In this document: positions 8,599-16,424 of the stretch, piece by piece
Layout: each line of letters starts with the position of its first letter
Numbering within the stretch: position 1 is the stretch's first letter
NCBI GenBank assembly: GCA_030158675.1
Contig: JAOASL010000015.1
Coordinates: 17,662-60,167, forward strand
DNA: 42,506 nt
From: Burkholderiaceae bacterium
GTDB lineage: Bacteria > Pseudomonadota > Gammaproteobacteria > Burkholderiales > Burkholderiaceae_D
Direction of reading: 5' to 3'
Position numbers and translations under genes: made by a program
The notes under the pieces: model-generated
What the model was told of the DNA's origin: nothing
What the model saw: only the letters and a program-made list of their open reading frames with translations
Database searches by the model: none

Positions 8599-9393
8599 AT
8601 GAACCCGCTGCCCACGCTGTTCGTCCCGCACGGCGCACCGACTTTCGCACTGCGGCCCGGCCCGGCCGGTGCCGCGCTGGCGCGCATCTCCGCCGGTCTG
8701 CCACGTCCGCGCGCAGTGGTGATGGTCAGCCCGCACTGGGACACCGCCGAGCCTGAGGTCGGGACTGGCGAGCGACTAGACACTGTCCATGATTTCTACG
8801 GCTTTCCGGCTGCGCTGTATGACATCAGTTACCCGGCCACCGGCTGCCCGGAAGCGGCGCGCGAAGTCGCAGCGGCGCTGAAGGCCGGCGGCCTGCCAGT
8901 ACGCGAGGCACCGTCGCAGGGTCTTGACCACGGCGCATGGATACCGCTGCGCCTGATGTACCCGGATGCCGACGTGCCGGTCGTGCCGCTGTCGCTGCAA
9001 AGCCGGTGGGGCGTCGAAGGCGCGTACCGCCTCGGGCAGGCACTGGCGCCGCTGACGGCCCGGGGATTTCTGGTGATCTGCTCCGGCAATGTGACGCATA
9101 ACCTCGGCGACTACCGTATCGCCAGCATGGCCGGCAACGGCGGCCTGGACTATGTGCGCGACTTCCCCGCGTGGCTGACCGAAAGGCTGCAGCAGCATGA
9201 TATCGACGCATTGCTGGACTACCGCCGCCAGGCACCTCAGGCAGTACGCGCGCATCCGAGCGATGAGCACCTGCAACCGCTGTATGTCGCGCTCGGCGCG
9301 GCCGGCCGCAACGCACATGTCGAGCACCTGCACACTGGCATCAGCGATTACGTGCTGGCCATGGATGCGTATGCATTCACACCACTGCAATAA
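8599..9393 (+). CDS. ygiD: Class III extradiol ring-cleavage dioxygenase, YgiD/4,5-DOPA dioxygenase family
   Basis: A 264-residue LigB-superfamily protein. AAGGAG at 8588-8593 selects ATG 8599; the frame is open from 8530. Conserved metal and active-site segments are 'TLFVPHGAPTF' (His about 11), 'VMVSPHWDT' (His about 46), 'DTVHDFYGFP' with 'DISYPATG', 'GLDHGAWIPLR', 'SGNVTHNLGDYR' and 'HPSDEHLQPL'. YgiD homologues are zinc- or iron-dependent and open catechol rings such as DOPA; the real substrate here is unknown. It is first in an operon with a cytochrome b561 and two YceI proteins and is divergent from a LysR regulator. Confidence 0.88.
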   Translation: MNPLPTLFVPHGAPTFALRPGPAGAALARISAGLPRPRAVVMVSPHWDTAEPEVGTGERLDTVHDFYGFPAALYDISYPATGCPEAAREVAAALKAGGLPVREAPSQGLDHGAWIPLRLMYPDADVPVVPLSLQSRWGVEGAYRLGQALAPLTARGFLVICSGNVTHNLGDYRIASMAGNGGLDYVRDFPAWLTERLQQHDIDALLDYRRQAPQAVRAHPSDEHLQPLYVALGAAGRNAHVEHLHTGISDYVLAMDAYAFTPLQ

Positions 9394-9405
9394 AGGAACA
9401 TGACA

Positions 9406-9993
9406 ATGAAATCCATGAAGCGTACGCAGCAACCCCTGCGGCACTACCATGGGGCTGCGAAAGGCCTGCACTGGCTGATGGCGCTCCTGATCGCCGGTCT
9501 GATACCGCTGGGGCTTTACATGCACGAGCTGCCGCTGTCGCCGCAGAAGCTGCAGCTGTACTCGTGGCACAAGTGGGCCGGCGTGACCGTGTTCATGCTG
9601 CTGCTGGTGCGCCTCGCAACACGGATCGCCTTCCCGCCGCCGCCGCTGCCGTCGCAAATATCACGGTTGCAGCAACAGGCCGCGCATGCGGGCCATCTGG
9701 CGCTCTATGGGCTGATGCTGGCCATACCCCTCTCCGGCTGGTTGATGAGCTCGGCCAAGGGCTTCCAGACCGTCTGGTTCGGCTTGCTGCCGATCCCGGA
9801 CCTGATCGGCAAAGACAAGGCGCTCGGCGAACTGCTGGCCGAGGTACATGAGTTGCTGAACTGGACCCTGGTGGCGGTGCTGGCCGCGCATGTTGGCGCA
9901 GCGCTGAAACATCATTGGATCGACCGTGACGGTGTGCTGGCGCGGATGCTGCCCGCACATCGTCCTGATATCACTCGGGAGAAAACATCATGA
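9406..9993 (+). CDS. Cytochrome b561 (CybB-like) membrane protein, copy 1
   Basis: A 195-residue integral membrane di-heme cytochrome passing electrons between the quinone pool and periplasmic acceptors. ATG 9406 is chosen over 9400 because AAAGGA at 9392-9397 then sits at a normal distance. Four membrane helices are visible. Candidate heme ligands are His in 'GLHWLMALL', 'YSWHKWAGV', 'GHLALYGLML' and 'AAHVGAALKHHWIDRDG', the last being a family hallmark. Its stop overlaps the next ATG (ATGA at 9990-9993), so it is translationally coupled to a YceI protein. It is paralogous to the protein at 18352-18882. Confidence 0.9.
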   Translation: MKSMKRTQQPLRHYHGAAKGLHWLMALLIAGLIPLGLYMHELPLSPQKLQLYSWHKWAGVTVFMLLLVRLATRIAFPPPPLPSQISRLQQQAAHAGHLALYGLMLAIPLSGWLMSSAKGFQTVWFGLLPIPDLIGKDKALGELLAEVHELLNWTLVAVLAAHVGAALKHHWIDRDGVLARMLPAHRPDITREKTS

Positions 9994-10559
9994 AAAACAT
10001 CGCGCAGACTCTGGCCCTGGGTTGGACCCTGGCTGCGGCCGCGCCGCTGCCGTACGCGGCCGAATTCAATCAGGTACAGTCGCAGCAAAGCAGCATCGGC
10101 TTCAGCTACCAGCAGATGGGCGTATCGATGGATGGCCGATTCCGGAAATTCAGCAGCCGGATCGCGTTCGACCCGGTGCAGCCGGCCAAGGCACAGGCGG
10201 CATTCGATATCGACCTGGCCAGCATCGACACCGGTGCGGCCGAATCGGACGAGGAAGTCGCCGGCAAGAGCTGGTTTAACACTGCGGGCTTCCCGAAAGC
10301 GAATTTCGTGTCGTCCGCCGTGAAGCCCGTCGGCGGCAACCGCTACGAGGTGAGCGGTCGCCTGACCATCAAAGGCAGGTCAAAAGATATCGTGGTACCG
10401 GCCACGTTCACGCAGCAGGGCAATAACGGCGTGTTCGCGGGCGGCTTTACGGTCCGGCGTGCGGACTTCGCAATTGGCGAAGGTGCGTGGGCCAAGTTCG
10501 ACATCGTTGCCAACGACGTGCAAGTGAAGTTTCGTATCGCCGCGACTGCGGCGAAATAA
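9990..10559 (+). CDS. YceI-family periplasmic protein, short type, module 1
   Basis: A 189-residue secreted lipocalin-like beta-barrel. The signal peptide ends near 'PLPYAAEFNQ'. Family features are 'SSIGFSYQQMGVSMDGRF', 'AAFDIDLASIDTG', 'FNTAGFPKANFVS' and 'GRLTIKGRSKDIVVP'. YceI folds bind long isoprenoids such as polyprenyl chains or quinones. Start overlap with cytochrome b561 indicates coupled translation. Its closest relative in the window is 17707-18252; both share the endings 'RRADFAIGEGAW' / 'RRLAFGIGEGEW' and 'VKFRI' / 'IKFRV'. The ligand is not known. Confidence 0.92.
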   Translation: MKNIAQTLALGWTLAAAAPLPYAAEFNQVQSQQSSIGFSYQQMGVSMDGRFRKFSSRIAFDPVQPAKAQAAFDIDLASIDTGAAESDEEVAGKSWFNTAGFPKANFVSSAVKPVGGNRYEVSGRLTIKGRSKDIVVPATFTQQGNNGVFAGGFTVRRADFAIGEGAWAKFDIVANDVQVKFRIAATAAK

Positions 10560-10588
10560 TCCCCCCAATGACTCAACGGAGAAAACCC

Positions 10589-11167
10589 ATGAACAAGCTC
10601 AGCAAACTCGCCACCGCACTACTTCTCGCCACCGCTGTCAGCGCACCTGCGCTGGCTGCACCAGAGACCTTTGTGCTCGACCCCCACCACACCTACCCGC
10701 GCTTCTCATATAACCACCTGGGCTTCTCGACCCAGCTGTCGCGCTTCAACAAAACCACCGGCAAAGTGGTGTTCGACAAGGCCGCGAAGACTGGCTCGGT
10801 CGATATCGTGATCGACGCCAAGTCGATCGACACCGGTTCGGCGCTGTTCAACGAGCACATTCAGGGTGAAGACTTCCTCGACACCGCAAAGCATCCGACG
10901 GCGACCTTCAAGTCGACCAAGGTCACCTTCGACGGCGACAAGCCGGCCACCATCGAGGGCGAACTGACGCTCAAGGGCGTCACGAAGAAGGTCGTGCTGA
11001 CCGTCACGTCGTTCCTCGCGATGCCGCATCCGATGCAGAAGAAAGACGCGATCGGCGCAAACGCCCACACAGTCGTCAAGCGTACCGACTTCAACATGGG
11101 CAAGTACGCGCCGCACGTCGGCGACGAAGTGCGCATCGACATCGCGCTCGAGGCCGTCAAACAGTAA
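10589..11167 (+). CDS. YceI-family periplasmic protein, long type, module 1
   Basis: A 192-residue secreted YceI protein. ATG 10589 follows an 'ACGGAGAA' ribosome-binding region and starts a clear signal peptide (MNKLSKLATA, cleavage after APALA). The body begins with the classic YceI opening 'FVLDPHHTYPRFSYNHLGFS', followed by 'GKVVFDKAAKTGSVDIVIDA', 'DFLDTAKHPTATFKS' and 'GELTLKGVTKKV'. It resembles 17065-17637 more than its immediate neighbour, so the two-YceI arrangement predates the module duplication. A strong terminator follows. Confidence 0.93.
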   Translation: MNKLSKLATALLLATAVSAPALAAPETFVLDPHHTYPRFSYNHLGFSTQLSRFNKTTGKVVFDKAAKTGSVDIVIDAKSIDTGSALFNEHIQGEDFLDTAKHPTATFKSTKVTFDGDKPATIEGELTLKGVTKKVVLTVTSFLAMPHPMQKKDAIGANAHTVVKRTDFNMGKYAPHVGDEVRIDIALEAVKQ

Positions 11168-11188
11168 AGCTGCAGTTCTGTAGATACA

Positions 11189-11219
11189 ATGCCCGCTGGC
11201 TCCCCCGGCGGGCATTTTT
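11189..11219 (+). terminator. Rho-independent terminator after YceI operon
   Basis: ATGCCCGCTGG and CCGGCGGGCAT form an 11-bp stem (one G-U pair) with a 5-base loop, followed by TTTTT. It ends the dioxygenase-cytochrome-YceI-YceI transcript and stops only about 10 bases before the MFS start. Confidence 0.88.
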
Positions 11220-11229
11220 CTTTACGGCG

Positions 11230-12423
11230 ATGAATTCAGACGAGTCAGAAAGCACCCTGCGCGCCATGCCGCGCATGCCGGCCGGCGTCTGGGCGCTTGG
11301 CTGCGTCAGCCTGCTGATGGACATCTCGTCGGAAATGATCCACAGCCTGCTGCCACTGTTCATGGTCGGTACCCTCGGCGCCAGTGCGCTCATGGTCGGC
11401 GTGATCGAAGGCGTCGCCGAAGCGACCGCGCTGATCGTCAAGGTGTTCTCGGGCGCGCTGTCGGACTATCTCGGTCGCCGCAAAGGGCTGGCGCTGCTCG
11501 GCTACACGATGGGCGCGCTCTCCAAGCCGCTGTTTGCGCTCGCTTCCGGCAGCGGCCTGGTGCTGGTCGCGCGTTTCGTCGACCGCGTCGGCAAAGGCGT
11601 GCGCGGTGCGCCACGTGACGCGCTGATCGCCGACCTGACACCCGCCGCCATCCGCGGCGCCGCGTTCGGACTGCGCCAGTCACTCGATACTGTCGGCGCC
11701 TTCGTCGGGCCCCTGCTGGCGGTCGGGCTGATGCTGGCCTGGAACAACGATTTCCGTGCCGTGTTCTGGGTCGCGCTGCTGCCCGGCCTGCTGTCGGTTC
11801 TGGTGCTGTGGTTCGGCGTACGCGAACCACGCGCCGGCGAGCAGCCCACGCGCCGCAATCCGATCACGCGCGCCAACCTGCGCCGCATGGGCGGCCAATA
11901 CTGGTGGGTGGTGGCGATCGGTGCCGCCTTCATGCTCGCGCGCTTCTCCGAGGCTTTTCTCGTGCTGCGTGCAGCACAGGCCGGCATCGCAATCGCCCTG
12001 GTACCGCTGGTGATGGTGGCGATGAACGTGGTGTATTCAGCGTCGGCTTACCCGTTCGGCAAGCTGTCGGACCGCGTCAGTCACACCGCGCTGCTGATGG
12101 CAGGCCTGCTGATTCTGCTCGCCGCCGATCTCGTGCTCGCGCTGCCGCCGACGCCGCTCACGCTGCTGGCCGGCGTCGTCCTGTGGGGGGTGCATATGGG
12201 CATGACCCAGGGGCTGCTGTCAGCGATGGTCGCCGACACCGCCCCGGCCGACTTGCGCGGCACTGCATTCGGCTTTTTCAACCTGGTGTCCGGTATCGCA
12301 CTGCTAGCCGCCAGCGTGGTGGCGGGCCTGCTGTGGGACCGCGCAGGTGCGGCATCCACCTTCATCGCCGGCGCCGGCTTCTGCGTTCTCACGCTGCTGG
12401 CGATCGCGCTGCGCCGCCGATAA
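11230..12423 (+). CDS. Major facilitator superfamily transporter
   Basis: A 397-residue inner-membrane protein with about 12 hydrophobic helices. The early segment 'LLMDISSEMIHSLLPLFMVG' and the loop 'GALSDYLGRRKGLALLGY' (MFS motif A between helices 2 and 3) are diagnostic, as is 'FVDRVGKGVRGAPRDALIAD'. The substrate cannot be told; this subgroup is usually annotated only as MFS. The ATG at 11230 has no good Shine-Dalgarno and sits right behind a terminator. Another in-frame ATG is at 11266, so the start is uncertain. Confidence 0.88.
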   Translation: MNSDESESTLRAMPRMPAGVWALGCVSLLMDISSEMIHSLLPLFMVGTLGASALMVGVIEGVAEATALIVKVFSGALSDYLGRRKGLALLGYTMGALSKPLFALASGSGLVLVARFVDRVGKGVRGAPRDALIADLTPAAIRGAAFGLRQSLDTVGAFVGPLLAVGLMLAWNNDFRAVFWVALLPGLLSVLVLWFGVREPRAGEQPTRRNPITRANLRRMGGQYWWVVAIGAAFMLARFSEAFLVLRAAQAGIAIALVPLVMVAMNVVYSASAYPFGKLSDRVSHTALLMAGLLILLAADLVLALPPTPLTLLAGVVLWGVHMGMTQGLLSAMVADTAPADLRGTAFGFFNLVSGIALLAASVVAGLLWDRAGAASTFIAGAGFCVLTLLAIALRRR

Positions 12424-12474
12424 GTTTTTCTGAGCCAGGTGGCCGGCGTCGTTACGCCGCGCTCTGGCCCGCCT

Positions 12475-13089
12475 TCATTTCACCGACGGAATGTAGAGCT
12501 TGTCCTTGTCCAGCCGGGTGGTCCAGGGCAGGCCGGCGTTCTTCCAGCCATTGACGACGCGCTTGCCTGTCTCTGGGCCGTCCTTCGCGACATCTCCCTC
12601 GAAGCCATCCACGACGGTATAGACCTTCGTATAACCCAGCTCGGCCAGCAGGTTCGCCGCCTTCGACGAACGGTCACCGGAACGGCAGATCAAAATGACG
12701 GGCGTATCCTTGCCCAGGTTTTTGGCCGCCATGCGGCGCGCGACCTCCGTGTCGAAATCGTTGTTGTACTCAAGCCGGAAACGGCCGGCCTTGTCATCCC
12801 AGGCTGCGTTCGGCGGATGTTCGAGCAAGGGCACATGGGCGTCGACCAGGCTGGCCATGCCGGTGTAACTGACCTCACTGCGGGTGCGGATGTCGATGAA
12901 CATCAGCTGCTCGCCCAGCTGCTGCTTGAGCGCATAGGCTTCCTTCGCATCGAGATAGAGGCCGGGTTTGGTCTGCTTGGATTGCGGCACCTGCGCCGCG
13001 TCAAGCGCCATCGCCGGCAAGGCCATCGCCAGTGCCAGCGCCGCCAGCGCGCCCGCCAGGCTGCGGCTGAATGAGTGCTTCGTTTTCAT
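12475..13089 (-). CDS. Periplasmic rhodanese-like sulfurtransferase
   Basis: A 204-residue secreted protein. The signal peptide (MKTKHSFSRS, hydrophobic core, cleavage near MALDA) places it in the periplasm. The single rhodanese domain includes 'MFIDIRTRSEVSYTGM' and the active-site loop C-R-S-G-D-R-S, with catalytic Cys about residue 135 in 'VILICRSGDRSSKAANLL'. It ends 'GWKNAGLPWTT'. Such proteins move sulfane sulfur or act in thiol redox; the partner is unknown. It converges on the MFS gene and diverges from the secreted protein at 13277. Confidence 0.9.
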   Translation of the reverse strand: MKTKHSFSRSLAGALAALALAMALPAMALDAAQVPQSKQTKPGLYLDAKEAYALKQQLGEQLMFIDIRTRSEVSYTGMASLVDAHVPLLEHPPNAAWDDKAGRFRLEYNNDFDTEVARRMAAKNLGKDTPVILICRSGDRSSKAANLLAELGYTKVYTVVDGFEGDVAKDGPETGKRVVNGWKNAGLPWTTRLDKDKLYIPSVK

Positions 13090-13276
13090 GGCAAGGTCTC
13101 CTTGACCGGGTTACTGCGGACAACGGGTGAAAAATCTTAGCATGTAGCCCATGCCGGGGTCGGCCTGCCGGCCGAATTGACAGCGGTGGCATCCTCGGTG
13201 AACCTGAGGCCTGCGCGCTGCGCATCAGGCCTGCGACCGGGCCTGCTTCCCATACCAACAACCACCGGAGGAAGAC

Positions 13277-13756
13277 ATGAAACGATCCCTTGCCCTGCCT
13301 GCCCTGCTGCTCGCGACTGCCGCGTTATCGCTGGCCGTGCCGGCTGCTGCCGAAGTTACTTGCGGCACCTACCTCAGCCGCCCTGCCGATGGCGGCGCAC
13401 AAGCGTCGCTTGGCGAGAAGGTGCGTATCGTGGTCTTCCACAATGTCACGCAGCTCAACGCGGAACAGGGTGGCCGCTATGACGGTCCGGCGGGCAATTG
13501 CGGCGGTACCGTGACGGTGCTGCCCGACGGCTCGGCACAGGCGGCCGGCGCATGCACTGTCATGGATGGGGACGGCGATGTCGCGATTTACCAGTTCCTG
13601 CATCTGCCGGGCGAGCAGCGCGGCAACTTTCACCGTGCCGGCGGTACCGGCAAGTTCGCACAGGATTTCAGGACCGGCTGGTACGAGCAGACCACTCAGC
13701 AGGAAAATGGCGCAAACGGCATCTGGGGTGGCGATGACATCGCCATTTGCCAGTAA
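13277..13756 (+). CDS. Secreted protein of unknown function
   Basis: A 159-residue protein not assigned to a family. CGGAGGAAG lies about 6 bases before ATG 13277, and the first 25 residues form a clear signal peptide (cleavage after PAAAE or AAA). The mature part has four cysteines ('TCGTY', 'GNCGG', 'GACTV' and the penultimate Cys), enough for two disulfides. It is rich in Gly, Asp and Thr with alternating hydrophobics, suggesting a small beta-rich periplasmic or extracellular domain. Signal peptide, ribosome-binding site and codon pattern indicate a real gene. Neighbours give no firm clue. Confidence 0.8.
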   Translation: MKRSLALPALLLATAALSLAVPAAAEVTCGTYLSRPADGGAQASLGEKVRIVVFHNVTQLNAEQGGRYDGPAGNCGGTVTVLPDGSAQAAGACTVMDGDGDVAIYQFLHLPGEQRGNFHRAGGTGKFAQDFRTGWYEQTTQQENGANGIWGGDDIAICQ

Positions 13757-13766
13757 AGCGCCCGGC

Positions 13767-13788
13767 GGCGGCCGTCAATGCGGCCGCC
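13767..13788. terminator. GC-rich hairpin between convergent genes
   Basis: GGCGGCCG and CGGCCGCC pair perfectly around TCAATG, between the secreted protein stop (13756) and the SbmA-like stop (13802). No U-tract follows, so terminator function is only probable. Confidence 0.4.
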
Positions 13789-13801
13789 CTGTGGTGCAGG
13801 C

Positions 13802-14821
13802 TTAGGAGTTCGCGCCACCCGGCGCAGTGGCGCCGGCGGACGTGACTGATTGCACGCCGATCTGTGCCTCGAACGCGCGCAAGCGCTTGTAGACCGAGAT
13901 CAGCTCGACGATGGTGCCCCAGCTGCGCACCAGGAACTGGAACGACATCTCGACGCGGCCAAAGGCACGCACGATCTGCTGCATCACACCCAGCGTGATC
14001 GCGCCGGCCACCACGGTCGGACCGAGCGCGATGTAGGGCACCAGCACGCCGAACTGCAGATAGGTGAACTTCGCGACATCGAAGTACATGTAGTGGAAGA
14101 ACAGCCGGAAATAATTCGCGCGCACATGCGAGAACAATCCGCTGACCACCGGCTCGCCGGCTCGCGCACCATCATCCTCGCCATGCACCAGTTCCTTGCG
14201 GTAAGCCGCCTCGACACGCTGGTTGTTGTACTCCAGGCCGGGGAGCTTCACGCCCACCAGCGCCAGCAAGACGGTACCGGCCAGCGCGAACAGAATTGCC
14301 ACGTAAACCAGCGCATGATCGACCTGCCCCAGCATCGGCACTTCGGACACTTTTTTCGACAGGTTCCAGAGGATGGGCAGGAACGCGACCAGCGTCATCA
14401 GCGAATCCAGCATGCTCGAGCCGAGCGACTCCATGATGGCGGCGAAACGCTTGGAATCTTCCTGCACGCGCTGGCTTGCGCCTTCGATGTGGCGCAGCGT
14501 GCCCCAGTTCCTCATGTAGTAATCGTTCATCGCATGCCGCCAGCGGAACACCCAATGCTTCGTGTAAAAGCCGAGCAGCACCGCCACCAGCACATAGGTG
14601 CCGGCCAGCTTGCCGAAGGTCATCAGGAAACCGAAGAATTCGTCGAGGGTCACCGCGCCAGGGTTGCCAAGCGCCTTTTGCACCACGTCGTAGAAACCGC
14701 CGAACCAGTCATTGATCGCGACATCAATCTCGACCTGATACCAGGTGCCGAGAATGATCAGGGCCGCACCCGGCCAGGACCAGAACAGCCACTGGCGGGA
14801 AAAGAAAAAAGGCTTGAACAT
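13802..14821 (-). CDS. sbmA: SbmA/BacA-like peptide transporter
   Basis: A 339-residue integral membrane protein of the SbmA/BacA family, proton-driven importers of peptides such as microcins, bleomycin and proline-rich antimicrobial peptides. Family-specific stretches are 'FYTKHWVFRWRHAMNDYYM', 'IEGASQRVQEDSKRF' and 'PGLEYNNQRVEAAYRKELV'. The C terminus carries 'FGRVEMSFQFLVRSWGTIVE'. It has no nucleotide-binding domain, as expected for SbmA. The length is slightly below that of E. coli SbmA. It follows the ChaN-like gene by 18 bases and is probably co-transcribed with it. Confidence 0.88.
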   Translation of the reverse strand: MFKPFFFSRQWLFWSWPGAALIILGTWYQVEIDVAINDWFGGFYDVVQKALGNPGAVTLDEFFGFLMTFGKLAGTYVLVAVLLGFYTKHWVFRWRHAMNDYYMRNWGTLRHIEGASQRVQEDSKRFAAIMESLGSSMLDSLMTLVAFLPILWNLSKKVSEVPMLGQVDHALVYVAILFALAGTVLLALVGVKLPGLEYNNQRVEAAYRKELVHGEDDGARAGEPVVSGLFSHVRANYFRLFFHYMYFDVAKFTYLQFGVLVPYIALGPTVVAGAITLGVMQQIVRAFGRVEMSFQFLVRSWGTIVELISVYKRLRAFEAQIGVQSVTSAGATAPGGANS

Positions 14822-14839
14822 GCGTTGTCTCGCTGATAG

Positions 14840-15700
14840 TTATTTTATTTTGAAGTGCTCGCACGGATCGGTGCGCGCAGCCGACTCGGTCACCCACACG
14901 TAGTCATAGCGACCGGCGAGTGACTTTATCAGTTCCTGCCGCTCGCCGCCCCATTCGTAGAAGCCGACCGACGAAATTTTCAGCGAAGGTGCCAGAGCGT
15001 CAATCACTTGCGGCACGCCATAGTCCTTGCGCACATGGCCATTCCCCGCCACCAGCACGGCCGGCACATGCGCCAGCAGCGCATTGGCCATCGACACATC
15101 GGTCGCGCGCTGCACCAGTTGCATCGGCGCGCGGTATTTGTCCGGTAGCTGTCCGCAATGTCCGTCAACCAGGTCGCCGTCCAGACGCGCGGCGGCCTGC
15201 GGCGTCAGCGGCGCCTTCCGGTACGACGCCGCGAGTGCGGCGGTGAGCGCCGTATCGCCATCGGCCATCAGCCGCTTCGAATAGCCTTTCGGCAGGTTGC
15301 CGCCGACCAGCAGCAGCTCACTCTGGCGGATCGCATCGAACAACGGCTCATGCAACGGCCAGCCCCAGCCACGCGCATCGAAACCGGCGGCCTCAAGGGC
15401 GGCGCGCAGCGGCCCTGTAGCCGCAACGCGCATGTCAGAGGGCAAATGCTCGGCAACCACCGTCGTGCCGGAGCGGGCGAAGCGCGCGATCAGTTCGCCG
15501 CGCAGCTGATGATGTCGCGTATTGTCGTGCAACTCGCCGAGTAACACGATGTCCTGGCCACGCAAGCGCTCGGCCAGGACCTGCTCGCTGATTTCGTCAC
15601 CGCTGCGCAGGTCGATCACTTGCGCATGGGCGGCCACAGTAACGGCAGCCAGCACCGTGAGGCAAGCGCGGTGCCATTGTTTTTTTGCGTGAAGCTTCAT
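14840..15700 (-). CDS. ChaN-like periplasmic protein (heme/iron-regulated family)
   Basis: A 286-residue protein with an N-terminal signal peptide (cleavage after AAHA) and the ChaN/Tiki-type fold. Key motifs are 'DIVLLGELHDNTRHHQLR' near residue 50 and 'VVAEHLPSD'. The end has 'VLVAGNGHVRKDYGVP'. ChaN of Campylobacter is a heme-binding lipoprotein. This protein has no lipobox Cys at its cleavage site, so it is probably soluble in the periplasm. GGAG lies about 8 bases before ATG 15700. It heads a likely two-gene operon with the SbmA-like transporter. A link to heme or metal uptake is family inference only. Confidence 0.82.
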   Translation of the reverse strand: MKLHAKKQWHRACLTVLAAVTVAAHAQVIDLRSGDEISEQVLAERLRGQDIVLLGELHDNTRHHQLRGELIARFARSGTTVVAEHLPSDMRVAATGPLRAALEAAGFDARGWGWPLHEPLFDAIRQSELLLVGGNLPKGYSKRLMADGDTALTAALAASYRKAPLTPQAAARLDGDLVDGHCGQLPDKYRAPMQLVQRATDVSMANALLAHVPAVLVAGNGHVRKDYGVPQVIDALAPSLKISSVGFYEWGGERQELIKSLAGRYDYVWVTESAARTDPCEHFKIK

Positions 15701-15771
15701 GCTGCGTCTCCGGAGCGGTGTGATGCCGCTCTTGGTCGTATCGTTGTTATGTTTTTTCGGGTGCGCGTGCT

Positions 15772-16317
15772 TCAGGCACGCAAGCGATGCGCCCAGTCGG
15801 TCAGAGCGACCAGCATCTTGCCGAGCTGCTCGGCCGTTGCCGTATCGGTCAGCTTGCCTTGTGCGTCGAACTTCGACGGTGCCGCCGAGATGAAGACCTC
15901 AGGCTGGTTCAGCAGGTGGGCATTCAGATAGACGAATACCTGGCGCAGATGATATTGCGCGCGCGACGTGCCAAAGCCCCCCGGCGTTGCGCCGATCAGC
16001 GCGATCGGCTTGCCGCTAAAGGGCTGCTCGGGCGGGCGCGATGCCCAGTCGATCGCATTCTTCAGTACACCCGGTATCGAGTAGTTGTATTCGGGTGTGG
16101 CGATCACCAGCGCATCGGCTGCCTTGATCTGTGCGCGCAATTGCTGCACCGGCTCAGGCAAGCCCTGTACTCGCACATCTTCGTTATAAAGCGGGATCGA
16201 CGACAGATCAAAGCTGGACAGGGTTACGCCGTCTGGCAATACGTCAGCACAGGCTCGCAGCGCCGCACTGTTCAACGACGCCTGCCTGAGGCTGCCAGAG
16301 ATCCCGAGGATATGCAT
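15772..16317 (-). CDS. NAD(P)H-dependent FMN/quinone reductase (ChrR/YieF type)
   Basis: A 181-residue flavodoxin-fold oxidoreductase. 'LGISGSLRQASLNSAALR' near the N terminus is the FMN phosphate loop, and 'ATPEYNYSIPGVLKNAIDW' is the second FMN-contact motif of the ChrR/YieF group. 'GFGTSRAQYHLRQVFVYLNA' supports the same group. These enzymes reduce quinones, chromate or azo compounds by two electrons, protecting against oxidative stress. AAGGAG precedes ATG 16317. It is divergent from the hemerythrin-like gene, with 107 bases between the starts. Confidence 0.9.
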   Translation of the reverse strand: MHILGISGSLRQASLNSAALRACADVLPDGVTLSSFDLSSIPLYNEDVRVQGLPEPVQQLRAQIKAADALVIATPEYNYSIPGVLKNAIDWASRPPEQPFSGKPIALIGATPGGFGTSRAQYHLRQVFVYLNAHLLNQPEVFISAAPSKFDAQGKLTDTATAEQLGKMLVALTDWAHRLRA

Positions 16318-16424
16318 GATTTCTCCTTATCGGTTGGGGAATTTTGTAGAGACACCAGCGTCGAATTTTGCCCGAACCGGCGCAGGCCTGCATCGCAGAC
16401 GCGCTTTCACCCCAGGAGGAACTC

